Source of the DNA: Bacteroidales bacterium UBA5281
GTDB lineage: Bacteria > Bacteroidota > Bacteroidia > Bacteroidales > Lentimicrobiaceae
Reading direction: 5' to 3'
NCBI GenBank assembly: GCA_002410555.1
Contig: DHSR01000020.1
Span: 78,361-142,360, forward strand
DNA length: 64,000 nt
The notes beneath the pieces were generated by a model. The model ran no database searches and had not been told where the DNA came from. It saw nothing but the letters and a program-made list of their open reading frames with translations. Position 1 is the stretch's first letter; every line of letters starts with the position of its first letter. A program made the translations under genes and the position numbers. Shown one piece after another: positions 41,488 through 51,103 of this stretch.

Positions 41488-42288
41488 ATGCAAAAAAATC
41501 AGCTTGCGATTGTCGCTAATTCTACTGCTTTTTTTTTACTGGCTTACTTGTTTGCCTTTTTGTTGTTTCAGTCTTTTACGGTAATTGCGGCACTTTTATT
41601 TGATTTTACGGTAGAAGTAAATTATACCCGGATTTTTTTTCTCGTAAAACGGTCGGAATGGTCTTTCGATTCAGTAAAAACAATTTTTAGTAGTGGTCCC
41701 ATCATCAGTTTTATCGTTTCCATTGCCATGATAGCCATAGCGGTACGTTTCAAAGAATACAACGGATTGTTAAAACTTTTTTTTCTTTGGGCGTTTATAC
41801 ATTGCATTAATCTGTTGTTGGGTCCGGCTTTTGCGGGAGCGCTTCTGGGTGAAGGCTTCGGTCATGTGCTCATCTGGTTGTTTTTACCTGATACCGGTAA
41901 ACTACTTGTTACACTAATCTCTTTATTCTTGCTCGCTATCGTGGGGTTTTCCATCAGTGGCCTTTTTATGCTCGGCGCCAACACTTATTACAACCAGCTT
42001 AAGCCTGAAAATGTGCGGAGATTTTTATTGAATCAGGCAATTCTCCCCTATATAATAGGTACGGCAATCATTGTGCTTATCAGACTTCCTCTTGAATATT
42101 ATGATGTTGCTTTGCTGCTGACTCCCATAATTATTTTGTTAACTGTATTGCTTAACAGTACGGGCCGGCCCACACTATTCTTTGATGAGGTACCCAAAAA
42201 TATAAAAATAAACGGCAGCCTGGTGGCTACGGCGATTATTGTGCTGCTAATTTACCGTATTGGTTTAAGCTTACCGATTCGTTTCTAA
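41488..42288 (+). CDS. Integral membrane protein of unknown function (266 aa)
   Basis: 266 residues with about seven transmembrane segments (near residues 12-40, 68-85, 98-120, 140-168, 186-206, 212-228 and 245-262). The ATG at 41488 is chosen over a TTG nine codons upstream. FGHVLIWLFLPD and LLGPAFAGALLGEGFGH are the only motif-like stretches; I do not recognise the family. Its 3' end overlaps the end of the convergent M14 peptidase gene by 4 bases. Confidence 0.6.
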   Translation: MQKNQLAIVANSTAFFLLAYLFAFLLFQSFTVIAALLFDFTVEVNYTRIFFLVKRSEWSFDSVKTIFSSGPIISFIVSIAMIAIAVRFKEYNGLLKLFFLWAFIHCINLLLGPAFAGALLGEGFGHVLIWLFLPDTGKLLVTLISLFLLAIVGFSISGLFMLGANTYYNQLKPENVRRFLLNQAILPYIIGTAIIVLIRLPLEYYDVALLLTPIIILLTVLLNSTGRPTLFFDEVPKNIKINGSLVATAIIVLLIYRIGLSLPIRF

Positions 42289-44588
42289 CGGCTTATCACT
42301 ATTTTAAATTGTTTCTGCATGGTAGCAGTATAAACCGAAAGAAAATAAAACCCGGGAGCTAATGTTGAAACATCAACCCTACCTTCAAATGAAAAGGGCT
42401 GCAGTAAATACAACAATGAGCCATCAGATGCATACAGTTTTATCTGTTCAATAAGATGGTCTGATTTAACGACAAACAAATCGTTCTCCACCGGATTGGG
42501 ATATACTTTGAGGTAGCTTTTCTCCTTAAATTCAGCATTCACATCATCCACACAGCTAACCATCGCACTCCATCCCTGCCCCTGAATAAGGTCGTTGGAT
42601 ACAAACCGGAATGTAAGCGCCCCGCCAGCTTCACTGCCATATATATCATCCGGCAGGCTTGAGCCACATAACCTTGCAAGCAAAGGGTAAGAAACATCAG
42701 GCCCGTCGTATACATAAAGACCATCATCACCGCAGTTTTCACTCTGCTCCACATCAAAGGATAAAAAACTAATTCGTAACACTTGATCGGGATTTGATGA
42801 TAAAAGGGTTGTCAAAAGATCTTCATGGGGTTGGTATGGATAATCGGGACCCTGACTATCATAAAACATTGCCTGACAAGTTGCACTTCCCTGCATACCA
42901 ATGTAATAACCGGGAGTTACGGTTATATAGCCTTGTTTCAACAGTTGGTTCCCTCCAATAATATTGGCAACATACAAGGTAACATTGTATGTACCTGGCG
43001 TATTGTAGGTTACTTTGGGATTGCGCTCTGTTGAAGAGGGTGTATCTGCTCCTTCAAAAGTCCACAACCACTGGGTGGGATTTCCGCCAGAGAGATCGGT
43101 AAACTGTATTTCATGACCTGATGCAATCACCGTATCACTGGCAGTAAAAGCCGGAATGGCTGTGCCATCCCACAATTTAACATTTCTGGTTATGCTGGTA
43201 TAATCACTTACTGATACATTGGTTATCGTCTTTGGGAAATAACCTTCTGCAAAATAGCTAATGTTATAGCTACCTCCTTTTAGTGGCCGGTAGTAATCTC
43301 CAAATTCAGGGTTACTAAAAACCATAGAACTGTCTTTATCATGACCATTAATAAAAACCTGGGCAACAATAGGTGCTCCGGTAATGGTATCGGTCACAAA
43401 ACCCCTGATGCCATACTTAACCTGTTCGATGTAATTCAGCAAAGAGCGGTAATTATAATTCCAATGAGGAATTAACTTATTAACAGACAATAGTTTAGTA
43501 TTTGATATCTCCATGGTGACTTCACGACACTGCTGAAAATAATTCATATAATCCTGACGCCCTCCCGATATTGAATACCAGGCATAGCCATTAGTAATTC
43601 CGTTATCAAAACCAGTCATATATCCTGAAGGGCTGTTAGCCTGTGCTGTATCGGCGTATTCGCGACTGATCATAACATACCAGTTGTTGTCTGCATGAAG
43701 TTTACTCCAGGTATCCCATGGGTAATTAATCACTTCGGCACCACCATGAAAGTTGGCTGACATTACAAAATTATGCTCCTCCGCAAAATCCATAAATGCA
43801 ACTGTTTCAGGTTGCCAGGCATTTCCATCAGGATGAGGTCCATCTTCGGGGTCAGGATAATTGCGATTGAGATCAACAAAATTGGCATTGTATCTCCGGG
43901 CTCCATTCACGGTATAGTTTCCTCCGGCATAAGTGCCATCAGGATTGGCCAGTGGATTAATCCACAAATCAATTTCATTGACAATTTGTGTAATGCGGGG
44001 GTCGTTATTATAATTGGCAAGTAGATAATCTGCAAGATGTAACATCAGAATATATCCTGTGGTTTCATCGCCATGCATCGATGATGTATACAGAAATTCA
44101 GGTTCTGCTTCTCTGGTACCGACGTTGTCAGAGATATGCAAGGCAAGAAGTTTGCGACCGCTGGGAAGTACCCCAATGGTAACCAGTTCACAAAGTTCGG
44201 GATAATCATCAGCAAACTGTTGCATCACTGCCTCATAGCCTTCATAGGTGGGATAATAATTCCACTCGAGTACCTGACGTGGATCGCTGCTCATGGCCAC
44301 ATCGCCTACATCACCGGGATGTGGCAATACAATCACCTCACTGATGCCTGCTGCAAAAAGCCTTTGATATTCAGTTTTACTGGCATAAGCAAAAACCGTA
44401 TCGCCCTTAATCTGGTCAACGCCGATAATGCGGCTCAGCATATTCACCTGTTTCCCTGCATTGGGCAGGGCGAAATAAATTTCACCTTCGGTGCCGAATA
44501 TTTTGTCACTATCTGGCAGGGGCAAATTTTGGGCATACAATTGAATGTAAATCAGGGATAATCCCAAAAAAGTAAAAAACTTAATCAT
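42285..44588 (-). CDS. Secreted M14 zinc carboxypeptidase with PKD, CUB-like and T9SS sorting domains
   Basis: 767 residues. Signal peptide MIKFFTFLGLSLIYIQLYAQ. The M14 domain spans about 108-400, with zinc ligands H172 and E175 (MHGDETTGY) and H281 (NFHGGAEV), and catalytic E360 (EVTMEIS). Then a carboxypeptidase-regulatory-like beta domain (about 395-470), a PKD domain with WLWTFEG, a CUB-like domain (about 560-670), and a C-terminal type IX sorting domain (KVYPNPVENDLFV ... LAPGFYFLSVYT). It should be exported, cross the outer membrane through T9SS and be attached to or released from the surface to trim peptides. It lies 23 bases downstream of dapA. Confidence 0.92.
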   Translation of the reverse strand: MIKFFTFLGLSLIYIQLYAQNLPLPDSDKIFGTEGEIYFALPNAGKQVNMLSRIIGVDQIKGDTVFAYASKTEYQRLFAAGISEVIVLPHPGDVGDVAMSSDPRQVLEWNYYPTYEGYEAVMQQFADDYPELCELVTIGVLPSGRKLLALHISDNVGTREAEPEFLYTSSMHGDETTGYILMLHLADYLLANYNNDPRITQIVNEIDLWINPLANPDGTYAGGNYTVNGARRYNANFVDLNRNYPDPEDGPHPDGNAWQPETVAFMDFAEEHNFVMSANFHGGAEVINYPWDTWSKLHADNNWYVMISREYADTAQANSPSGYMTGFDNGITNGYAWYSISGGRQDYMNYFQQCREVTMEISNTKLLSVNKLIPHWNYNYRSLLNYIEQVKYGIRGFVTDTITGAPIVAQVFINGHDKDSSMVFSNPEFGDYYRPLKGGSYNISYFAEGYFPKTITNVSVSDYTSITRNVKLWDGTAIPAFTASDTVIASGHEIQFTDLSGGNPTQWLWTFEGADTPSSTERNPKVTYNTPGTYNVTLYVANIIGGNQLLKQGYITVTPGYYIGMQGSATCQAMFYDSQGPDYPYQPHEDLLTTLLSSNPDQVLRISFLSFDVEQSENCGDDGLYVYDGPDVSYPLLARLCGSSLPDDIYGSEAGGALTFRFVSNDLIQGQGWSAMVSCVDDVNAEFKEKSYLKVYPNPVENDLFVVKSDHLIEQIKLYASDGSLLYLLQPFSFEGRVDVSTLAPGFYFLSVYTATMQKQFKIVISR

Positions 44589-44611
44589 AGTTTATGAATT
44601 TTGCAGCAGCA

Positions 44612-45508
44612 CTAACAGTCAATGTTTTTTTCCTTAAGTTCAGCTATTGCTGCATTAATTTGGTTTTGAATAGCTTTACCCACTTTAACTACTGGCAGAC
44701 GAAGATTATTAGATACAATTTTCATGTTATCCAGTGCAGCTTTGATCCCGCCAGGACTTCCGTCGGCGAATAACACCTGCATAAATGGAAGTAACAGGTA
44801 GTGCAATTTTCGGGCTTCATCAAATTTACCTGCCAGTGCCTCATTTACCATGCGTGAGAATGCTGAGGGATAAGCATTTGCAGTTACCGATATTACCCCT
44901 TGGGCACCGGCTGCAATTAAGGGCAATGTCATGGCATCATCTCCAGAAATAACCAGAAAGTCGTTGGGTTTATGGTTTATGATGTCCATAATTTGTCCCA
45001 TATTTCCCGAAGCTTCTTTAATACCAATAATTCCGTTAACTTCATTGGCTAGTTGCAGCGTGGTTTCAGCGGTCATATTCACACTGGTTCTTCCGGGTAC
45101 ATTATAAAGAATTACAGGTAAAGGACTGGCACTTGCAATGTTCTTATAATGAAGAAATAATCCGCGCTGGCTGGGCTTATTGTAATACGGGGTAACCGAC
45201 AGTATGGCGTCAACACCCTTGAGATCAGTTGTTTGCAGATTATTAATAACCTCCTGTGTATTGTACCCTCCCATGCCCAATATCAATGGGATACGTCCAT
45301 TCAGGTGTTCCTTTACAAAGTCAAGCAAAGCAAATTTTTCATCTTTCGATAAGGTAACAGCCTCTCCGGTAGTTCCCATTAAAACCAGATAATCCACTTT
45401 ATTTGAAACTGTATAATTAAGCAGTTTTTCCAATGAACCAAAATCAATGGTTCCCTGCTTGTGAAATGGTGTTACAAGAGCCACACCTGTACCGGTAAAT
45501 TTTTGCAT
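44612..45508 (-). CDS. dapA: 4-hydroxy-tetrahydrodipicolinate synthase
   Basis: 298 residues, class I aldolase TIM barrel. LMGTTGEAVTLS (43-54) holds the catalytic Thr pair, Y135 lies in ILYNVPGRTS, and Schiff-base K164 in GIKEASGN. It condenses pyruvate with aspartate semialdehyde on the way to lysine and diaminopimelate. It is encoded 64 bases after the DUF6913 gene, a neighbourhood I know from other Bacteroidota, and just before the M14 peptidase gene. Confidence 0.95.
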   Translation of the reverse strand: MQKFTGTGVALVTPFHKQGTIDFGSLEKLLNYTVSNKVDYLVLMGTTGEAVTLSKDEKFALLDFVKEHLNGRIPLILGMGGYNTQEVINNLQTTDLKGVDAILSVTPYYNKPSQRGLFLHYKNIASASPLPVILYNVPGRTSVNMTAETTLQLANEVNGIIGIKEASGNMGQIMDIINHKPNDFLVISGDDAMTLPLIAAGAQGVISVTANAYPSAFSRMVNEALAGKFDEARKLHYLLLPFMQVLFADGSPGGIKAALDNMKIVSNNLRLPVVKVGKAIQNQINAAIAELKEKNIDC

Positions 45509-45572
45509 ATTTTAAATATTTTGTGTGTAAATATATGTGTGAGTGCTGTTTGGTTTTTAAATCATGGATTCT

Positions 45573-46187
45573 TTAGCCGGCCCTTCCGCCCATATTGAAC
45601 GAACTGGTATAGTGAACCATCTGTTCAATGAGTTCATCGGTATTATGAATATCCATATCAATCATCAAATCATAAGGCCAGGGTTCAATCCCTTTTTTTT
45701 GTCCCAGCTTAAAGCCTGCTTTCGATATGGTTGACAGATAATAAAGCGGAAAATCGTCCGGGGAACCGAGATTTATCAACATGTCAAAAGATTGCCCGAG
45801 AAATGGGGGTATAAATTTAGCCTTTGGCCTCAAAAAAAGATCAAGATCGGCAGGTGTAATTACATCATAGGACAATTTTGGTGAATAAAAAGGGGGTAAT
45901 TTTCGATATTTGAATGAACCCACTACCATCACCTTTTTGCCGGTGTCCTGCAATTGCATTACAAAGCGGCTTATCCTTTCATATTCTATCTCTGAATCGA
46001 GGGAAAACAGCACACCAATATTGCGGGCATCCTTTAAATTCACAGCCTTAACTTTTCGCTTCATGCGATTGACCTCACGAAGTACCCCCCGCATGCCGAT
46101 ACGTGAACGGATCTTTTCCAGAATAATCAATTTTTCAAGCTTTTTCGATGATAAAAAAAGAGATTCCCTATTTATTCCCCTTAACAT
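45573..46187 (-). CDS. DUF6913-family protein
   Basis: 204 residues from the ATG at 46187; a TTG nine codons upstream is less likely. Soluble, basic N-terminus, with NIGVLFSLDSEIEYERISRF, VMVVGSFKYRKLPPF and FDMLINLGSPDDFPLYYL, which fit the Bacteroidota DUF6913 family, often next to dapA. Function unknown. The fold pattern (GVLFSLDS, KVMVVG, DMLINLG) hints at a Rossmann-like or glycosyltransferase-like domain, without catalytic motifs I can name. Confidence 0.7.
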   Translation of the reverse strand: MLRGINRESLFLSSKKLEKLIILEKIRSRIGMRGVLREVNRMKRKVKAVNLKDARNIGVLFSLDSEIEYERISRFVMQLQDTGKKVMVVGSFKYRKLPPFYSPKLSYDVITPADLDLFLRPKAKFIPPFLGQSFDMLINLGSPDDFPLYYLSTISKAGFKLGQKKGIEPWPYDLMIDMDIHNTDELIEQMVHYTSSFNMGGRAG

Positions 46188-46241
46188 TGCTCCCAAAAGT
46201 AACAAACAATCCAATAGTTGTCAACCTTTTTCAAAAAAAAA

Positions 46242-46751
46242 TTATTCTTTAGTACCCACCCCGGTGATTTCTCCAATATACATTTGGTGATAATCCTGTA
46301 ATGGATAATGTTTGTGAATGGTGTTACTGAGAAAATTTTCGGGTTTAATGGCCTCAGTATAAATTTTGCGACATTCAATGTACATTTTAGCCTGCTTAAA
46401 AATAACGCCATGATCCGATGATAAAGGATAAAGTCCGGTTTCTGCTGCCTTATCCACATCACGACCAGAGTTTTCACCGCAAAAATTTAAGGTTTTGCGA
46501 TAAGATTTATCAAAAAAACAGCAAGTAAAGAAATCATTATGTTCCACAAATTCATAAGTGAGTCGCTGGGGACGAATAAAAATAAATACAACGGGCTTGT
46601 TCCACAACTCACCCATGCCCCCCCAACTTGCCGTCATGGTATTGTATTTTTCCAGGCTTCCGGCTGTTATCAGCATCCATTGCCTGCCAATCAGGTCAAC
46701 AGCATTCAGATCAATGGTATGAATATCCACCATATTAAATTCATTTTTCAT
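46242..46751 (-). CDS. Flavin reductase-like (FMN-binding split barrel) protein
   Basis: 169 residues. MLITAGSLEKYNTMTASWGGMG is the flavin-phosphate loop of the flavin reductase-like split barrel; PVVFIFIRPQRLTYEFV and NDFFTCCFF are core strands. Members reduce free flavin or bind FMN in small oxidoreductases; the exact reaction is unknown. Its start overlaps the end of the solute-binding protein gene by 11 bases. Confidence 0.85.
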   Translation of the reverse strand: MKNEFNMVDIHTIDLNAVDLIGRQWMLITAGSLEKYNTMTASWGGMGELWNKPVVFIFIRPQRLTYEFVEHNDFFTCCFFDKSYRKTLNFCGENSGRDVDKAAETGLYPLSSDHGVIFKQAKMYIECRKIYTEAIKPENFLSNTIHKHYPLQDYHQMYIGEITGVGTKE

Positions 46752-48387
46752 GATTATTTTTTTTAACCGTTTTTAAATTAAGCAGATTGAGGGGATTGGA
46801 GCCTAATCCCGCAATATTTTTTCCTGAAAAGCGGAGCACCTGATCATAATAGAGCACCACCACGGGCGATTGTTCCATCATCAGGCTATCCATTTCGCGA
46901 TAATATCTTATTCTTATACGTTCATCGGTAGTAGCAATGGCTTTTTGGTACAGTCTATCGAAATCCGAACAATTAAACTGCGTATAATTTGGCCCCTGAG
47001 GCGATCTGTTGGGTGAATAAAATAAAGAAAGATAGTTTTCTGCATCCGGATAATCGGCTATCCATGAACCCCGGAAGAAGGTGACTCTTGCCTGAGCCAT
47101 ATTTTCCCGCAAGGTGCCCGGTGGGCTTACATCTATTTTTAGATTGATGCCCAAATGAGCCAGTTCACTTTGAATAAACTGGCACAAATCCAGGTATGAG
47201 GCATTGGTTGAGAGCGTTATTGGCGGCAAGCCTTTGCCTGAGGGAAAGCCAGCCTCAGTCAACAATTTTCGGGCTTCGTCAGGGCGGTAGTCGTAACCAA
47301 ATCCGGCATTGGCAGCATGGCCGGGCATTCCGGCAGGTATAATACCCTGATTGGCAGGCTGCCCAATTCCATTACGTAGATACCGTATCATTTTATTCCG
47401 GTCAAATCCCATATTGATGGCCTGACGAATACGGAGATCGGACAAGGGGTTACCTTTAAGTAACTTATTGGATGTATCGGTTAAAAAACCAAGGTATTCG
47501 GTATTCAAATAGGGTTGACTGGTAAAATGTATCCGGTCTGCATATTTTGGATTGAGTTTCCCGGTGGAAGTGAGCAATTCATCCTTGTATCCGGCATCAA
47601 GCCCTGACATAAAGTCGAGCTTGCCTTTAACAAATTCCAGGAAGGCCGATTGCTTATCAATGATAAATGAAACGGAGACGGCATCCAGAAAAGGAAGCCT
47701 TTCTCCATCGGCTGATGTTTCAAAATAAGTTGGGTTTCGCAACAGTACAAGCTTTACCCCTTCTTTCCAGGTATTAAAAACAAACGGCCCTGTACCAACG
47801 GGATGTGATCTGAAATCTTCTTTATAATATTCAACAGCTTCGTGAGGAACAACAGCACAATACTGCATTCCAAGCATTCCTAAAAAAGGTGGGAAAGGCT
47901 TTTCCAGAAAAATATCCAAAATAGAATCATTAAGTGCCTGAATTGCCGGTTCATCTGAAATTTTGGCCACCGAATTCATTACCCAGGCTCCTGGTGATGC
48001 CAGTACAGGATTCATTAAACGTTTCAAACTGTAGGCTACATCTGAAGCAATCAGTTTCCGGCCTTTACCAGTTTCAAATGCGGCATCATCGTGGAAATAA
48101 ACATCCTGTCTGAGTAAAAACCGATAATGCAGGCCATCGGGTGATATTTCCCAGCTTTGAGCTATACACGGCATTATATTTAAGCTGCTGTCAAATTGAA
48201 TCAGGTTATTAAACAATTGATTTATTACCCATATATTGGCCTGATTACGTGCAAATGCCGGATCAAGAGAAGATATACCGGCCGATTCATTATAACGGAA
48301 AACGGTTTGCCCTTTATGTTCTTTTCCCAGGCGGGTACAGCCAGAAAATATCAGGAAAACAGAAACATAAAGAAGAATTCTTTTCAT
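46741..48387 (-). CDS. ABC-type peptide/solute-binding lipoprotein (SBP family 5)
   Basis: 548 residues. Lipobox FSGC near residues 14-17. Family 5 features: SLDPAFARNQANIWV, WEISPDGLHYRFLLRQDVYFHD, SDLRIRQAINMGFDRNKMI and ARVTFFRGSWIADYPDAENYL. It resembles OppA/DppA-type receptors that bind oligopeptides, but no permease or ATPase gene is near, so it may act with a transporter encoded elsewhere. First gene of a likely run through flavin reductase, DUF6913, dapA and the M14 peptidase. Confidence 0.9.
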   Translation of the reverse strand: MKRILLYVSVFLIFSGCTRLGKEHKGQTVFRYNESAGISSLDPAFARNQANIWVINQLFNNLIQFDSSLNIMPCIAQSWEISPDGLHYRFLLRQDVYFHDDAAFETGKGRKLIASDVAYSLKRLMNPVLASPGAWVMNSVAKISDEPAIQALNDSILDIFLEKPFPPFLGMLGMQYCAVVPHEAVEYYKEDFRSHPVGTGPFVFNTWKEGVKLVLLRNPTYFETSADGERLPFLDAVSVSFIIDKQSAFLEFVKGKLDFMSGLDAGYKDELLTSTGKLNPKYADRIHFTSQPYLNTEYLGFLTDTSNKLLKGNPLSDLRIRQAINMGFDRNKMIRYLRNGIGQPANQGIIPAGMPGHAANAGFGYDYRPDEARKLLTEAGFPSGKGLPPITLSTNASYLDLCQFIQSELAHLGINLKIDVSPPGTLRENMAQARVTFFRGSWIADYPDAENYLSLFYSPNRSPQGPNYTQFNCSDFDRLYQKAIATTDERIRIRYYREMDSLMMEQSPVVVLYYDQVLRFSGKNIAGLGSNPLNLLNLKTVKKNNHEK

Positions 48388-48457
48388 GTGAAGTTTGCTT
48401 ACAATAATCTTACAAATTTACACGAATTGAGCTTCATGCGGCAAAATATGCCAACTT

Positions 48458-48488
48458 CTTGCCAGGAAAAGGGATTTATTTATCTTTG
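48458..48488 (+). promoter_or_regulatory. Predicted promoter of the M1 aminopeptidase gene
   Basis: CTTG (48458-48461), 19-base spacer, TATCTTTG (48481-48488). The implied start is about 20 bases before the ATG at 48512. Confidence 0.55.
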
Positions 48489-48511
48489 TAAAACAAACGA
48501 TAATCCTTATT

Positions 48512-50500
48512 ATGAAAAGATTAACCCTTTTTCTTTTGCTATTTTTTATTTATAACCTTTCGGGTGGCCAGGAGTGGCAGCATGATGGTGGGGGACAATG
48601 CGCACACCGAAAGCAGCAAATGAAGCTGTCGCCGGGAAGTTCTGATCGTTCAGCAAATAGTCCGCGTCATAGTTTCGATGTATTAAATTATAGCCTCGAC
48701 CTTGATCTTTATCACAATTATACCGATCCCTATCCACATAATTTTAATGCACAAAATAAGGTAACTTTCCGGGTGGATACTGCTTTGACAGAAATCAGAC
48801 TTAATGCTGACCAGACTTCTTTGCAAATCAATGGGGTAGGATTGGCCGGTTCCACATTTGAACATCTTCCCGATACACTGGTCATCGTGCTTGATCGCGA
48901 ATATCAACCTGGTGAAATAGCGGAAGTAAGCATTGATTATGAGCATCTGAATGTCCCCGATCAGGCTTTTTATGTGGATGCAGGCAATGTGTTTACGGAT
49001 TGTGAACCGGAAGGTGCCCGTCGTTGGTTTCCCTGTTGGGATAAACCTTCGGACAAAGCTACCCTGAACCTGAGGGCCAAAGTACCCGCTAATGTTAAAC
49101 TTGGTTCAAACGGGCGACTTGCCGACTCATTAACCATTGCCGATACAACCTGGTACACCTGGATAAGCAGAGATCCCATCGCTACATACATTATGGTATT
49201 GACATCGCGCCTAAATTACAACCTTGATATTGTATATTGGGAAAAACCATCCCCTTCAACTGATACCCTTCCCATTCGTTTCTATTACAATCCGGGTGAA
49301 AATCCATCGAGAATAAAAAATATGATTGTGCCTATCTCCGACTTTTATTATTCCATGTTTGGCGATCATCCCTTTGAAAAAGACGGTTTTGCTACGGTAA
49401 CCCGGCAATTCTCCTGGGGTGGCATGGAAAATCAATCTCTTACAACCTTGTGTCAGGGCTGCTGGAATGATGAGCTACTGGTCGCCCACGAATATGCCCA
49501 TCAATGGTTTGGAGACATGATAACTTGTGCTACCTGGGCTGACATTTGGCTGAATGAAGGTTTTGCATCTTATTTTGAAGCCGAATGGATGGGAAAGCAA
49601 AACGGAACGGCTGCTTACAAATCACGCATTCAATATTATGCAAATTACTATCTGAGCTCAAACCCCGGTTGGGCAATAAGCAATCCTGAATGGGCCTTAA
49701 ACACACCACCTAGTAACGTGTTGTTTAATTATGCCATCACCTATGCCAAAGGAGCCAGTGTGATGCATATGTTCAGATATGTGGCTGGCGATTCACTGTT
49801 TTATCATACATTATATGAATATGCCAATGATACTGCCGAATTTAGATATAAATCTGCTACCATTCTAGATTTTATGGATAAAGTGAATGAAGCAACTGCT
49901 CAGGATTTCGACTGGTTTTTTAATCAGTGGATTTTTGAACCCAATCACCCGGTTTACCGGAATACCTATAATTTTAATCAAAAAGCCGGCGAGAGTTGGG
50001 AAGTATTTTTCAGGGCAAACCAAATTCAAACCAATACCGTATTTTTCAGAATGCCTCTGGAAATAAAGATTAATTTTACCGATGGCAGCGATACTTTGTT
50101 AAGGGTGATGAATGATGTGAATGAACAGGATTTTTATTTTAGCTTCAACAAAGAGCCACAATCCCTCACTTTTGACCCTGACAATCAAATTATTCTTAAA
50201 AACGCCAGCACTGTGGTGGGTGGTAAGGTATCGAAGGTCAGAAATTTCGCAATCACTGTTCATCCAAATCCCGCCAAAGAGAGAACATTACTGAGTTTCT
50301 ATGCAGGGTCTACCGGAGTCTACACCTATACTCTTGTTGATTTGGCTGGAAATATTATTAAATCAGGGCAAAAAACCATTACTGCTGCCGGTGAATATAC
50401 CATCGAGATTCCAACGGGGGAATATCCTGCTGGTATGTACATTGTTACATTGAGTAATGGGGAAGTAAATGAGTACAGCAAATTTTCAGTCATCCACTAG
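48512..50500 (+). CDS. Secreted M1-family metallopeptidase with T9SS sorting domain
   Basis: 662 residues. Signal peptide MKRLTLFLLLFFIYNLSGGQ. N-terminal beta domain (about 50-235), then the catalytic domain with a GAMEN-like GGMENQS, HEYAHQWFGD (zinc HExxH near 326-330) and NEGFASYFE with the third ligand Glu. The C-terminal 80 residues (VHPNPAKERTLLSF ... YPAGMYIVTLSNG) form a type IX sorting domain. It lacks the ERAP-like C-terminal helical domain, so it is a short M1 form. Probably removes N-terminal residues from peptides outside the cell; it complements the M14 enzyme. Confidence 0.93.
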   Translation: MKRLTLFLLLFFIYNLSGGQEWQHDGGGQCAHRKQQMKLSPGSSDRSANSPRHSFDVLNYSLDLDLYHNYTDPYPHNFNAQNKVTFRVDTALTEIRLNADQTSLQINGVGLAGSTFEHLPDTLVIVLDREYQPGEIAEVSIDYEHLNVPDQAFYVDAGNVFTDCEPEGARRWFPCWDKPSDKATLNLRAKVPANVKLGSNGRLADSLTIADTTWYTWISRDPIATYIMVLTSRLNYNLDIVYWEKPSPSTDTLPIRFYYNPGENPSRIKNMIVPISDFYYSMFGDHPFEKDGFATVTRQFSWGGMENQSLTTLCQGCWNDELLVAHEYAHQWFGDMITCATWADIWLNEGFASYFEAEWMGKQNGTAAYKSRIQYYANYYLSSNPGWAISNPEWALNTPPSNVLFNYAITYAKGASVMHMFRYVAGDSLFYHTLYEYANDTAEFRYKSATILDFMDKVNEATAQDFDWFFNQWIFEPNHPVYRNTYNFNQKAGESWEVFFRANQIQTNTVFFRMPLEIKINFTDGSDTLLRVMNDVNEQDFYFSFNKEPQSLTFDPDNQIILKNASTVVGGKVSKVRNFAITVHPNPAKERTLLSFYAGSTGVYTYTLVDLAGNIIKSGQKTITAAGEYTIEIPTGEYPAGMYIVTLSNGEVNEYSKFSVIH

Positions 50501-50506
50501 TGGTGT

Positions 50507-51088
50507 CTAACGCAGCATCCGGCCTAATTTCTCCACTTTTACCAACCATTGCATCCGTTTGGCTTCGGAGGAGGTTTTTATGGGCCCTATGGTAGTGATT
50601 CTAACGGGTTTTATACCACAAAATTCGAGTATGCCCCGTTTCATCGCATTGTGTCCGGGTCTTCTATATACAAGCCGGTAAAACCAGGCCGGCGTATCCA
50701 TGGTCACAATGATTCTGGCTGACCGGCCTGTGAGCAGCCGATCCCATAGCAAACTACCCTTCCGGTATTTAAAGGCAAAACCGGGCAAAAAGGTACGGTC
50801 AATAAACCCCTTTACCAAAGCCGGGAAGGTGCTCCACCAGTTGGGATAAATAAATACAAGGTGTTCTGCCCAGGCAATAAGTTCCTGAGCCAGTATTAGG
50901 TCAGGCTCCAGAGGTTGGGTGCCACGATAACCAGTTCTAAAATTCAGTTCAAATTTTAAATCACTCAATATCAGGGTTTTAATCTCCGCTCCCGAAGCAG
51001 TGGCTCCTTTCACATAGCGGTCAAACAATATTCCTGAAAAAGTGTCCTTTACAGGATGACCCTGAATGATCAGAATTTTTTTAGTCAT
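50507..51088 (-). CDS. NAD(P)H-dependent oxidoreductase, flavodoxin-like fold
   Basis: 193 residues. ILIIQGHPVKDTFSGILFDRY (FMN phosphate loop) and IYPNWWSTFPALVKGFIDRTFLPGFAF are the NQO1/MdaB/KefF-type quinone reductase signature. It should carry FMN or FAD and reduce quinones or similar acceptors with two electrons. It lies 15 bases downstream of lon on the same strand. Confidence 0.9.
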   Translation of the reverse strand: MTKKILIIQGHPVKDTFSGILFDRYVKGATASGAEIKTLILSDLKFELNFRTGYRGTQPLEPDLILAQELIAWAEHLVFIYPNWWSTFPALVKGFIDRTFLPGFAFKYRKGSLLWDRLLTGRSARIIVTMDTPAWFYRLVYRRPGHNAMKRGILEFCGIKPVRITTIGPIKTSSEAKRMQWLVKVEKLGRMLR

Positions 51089-51103
51089 TAACTATGTTTC
51101 TGA

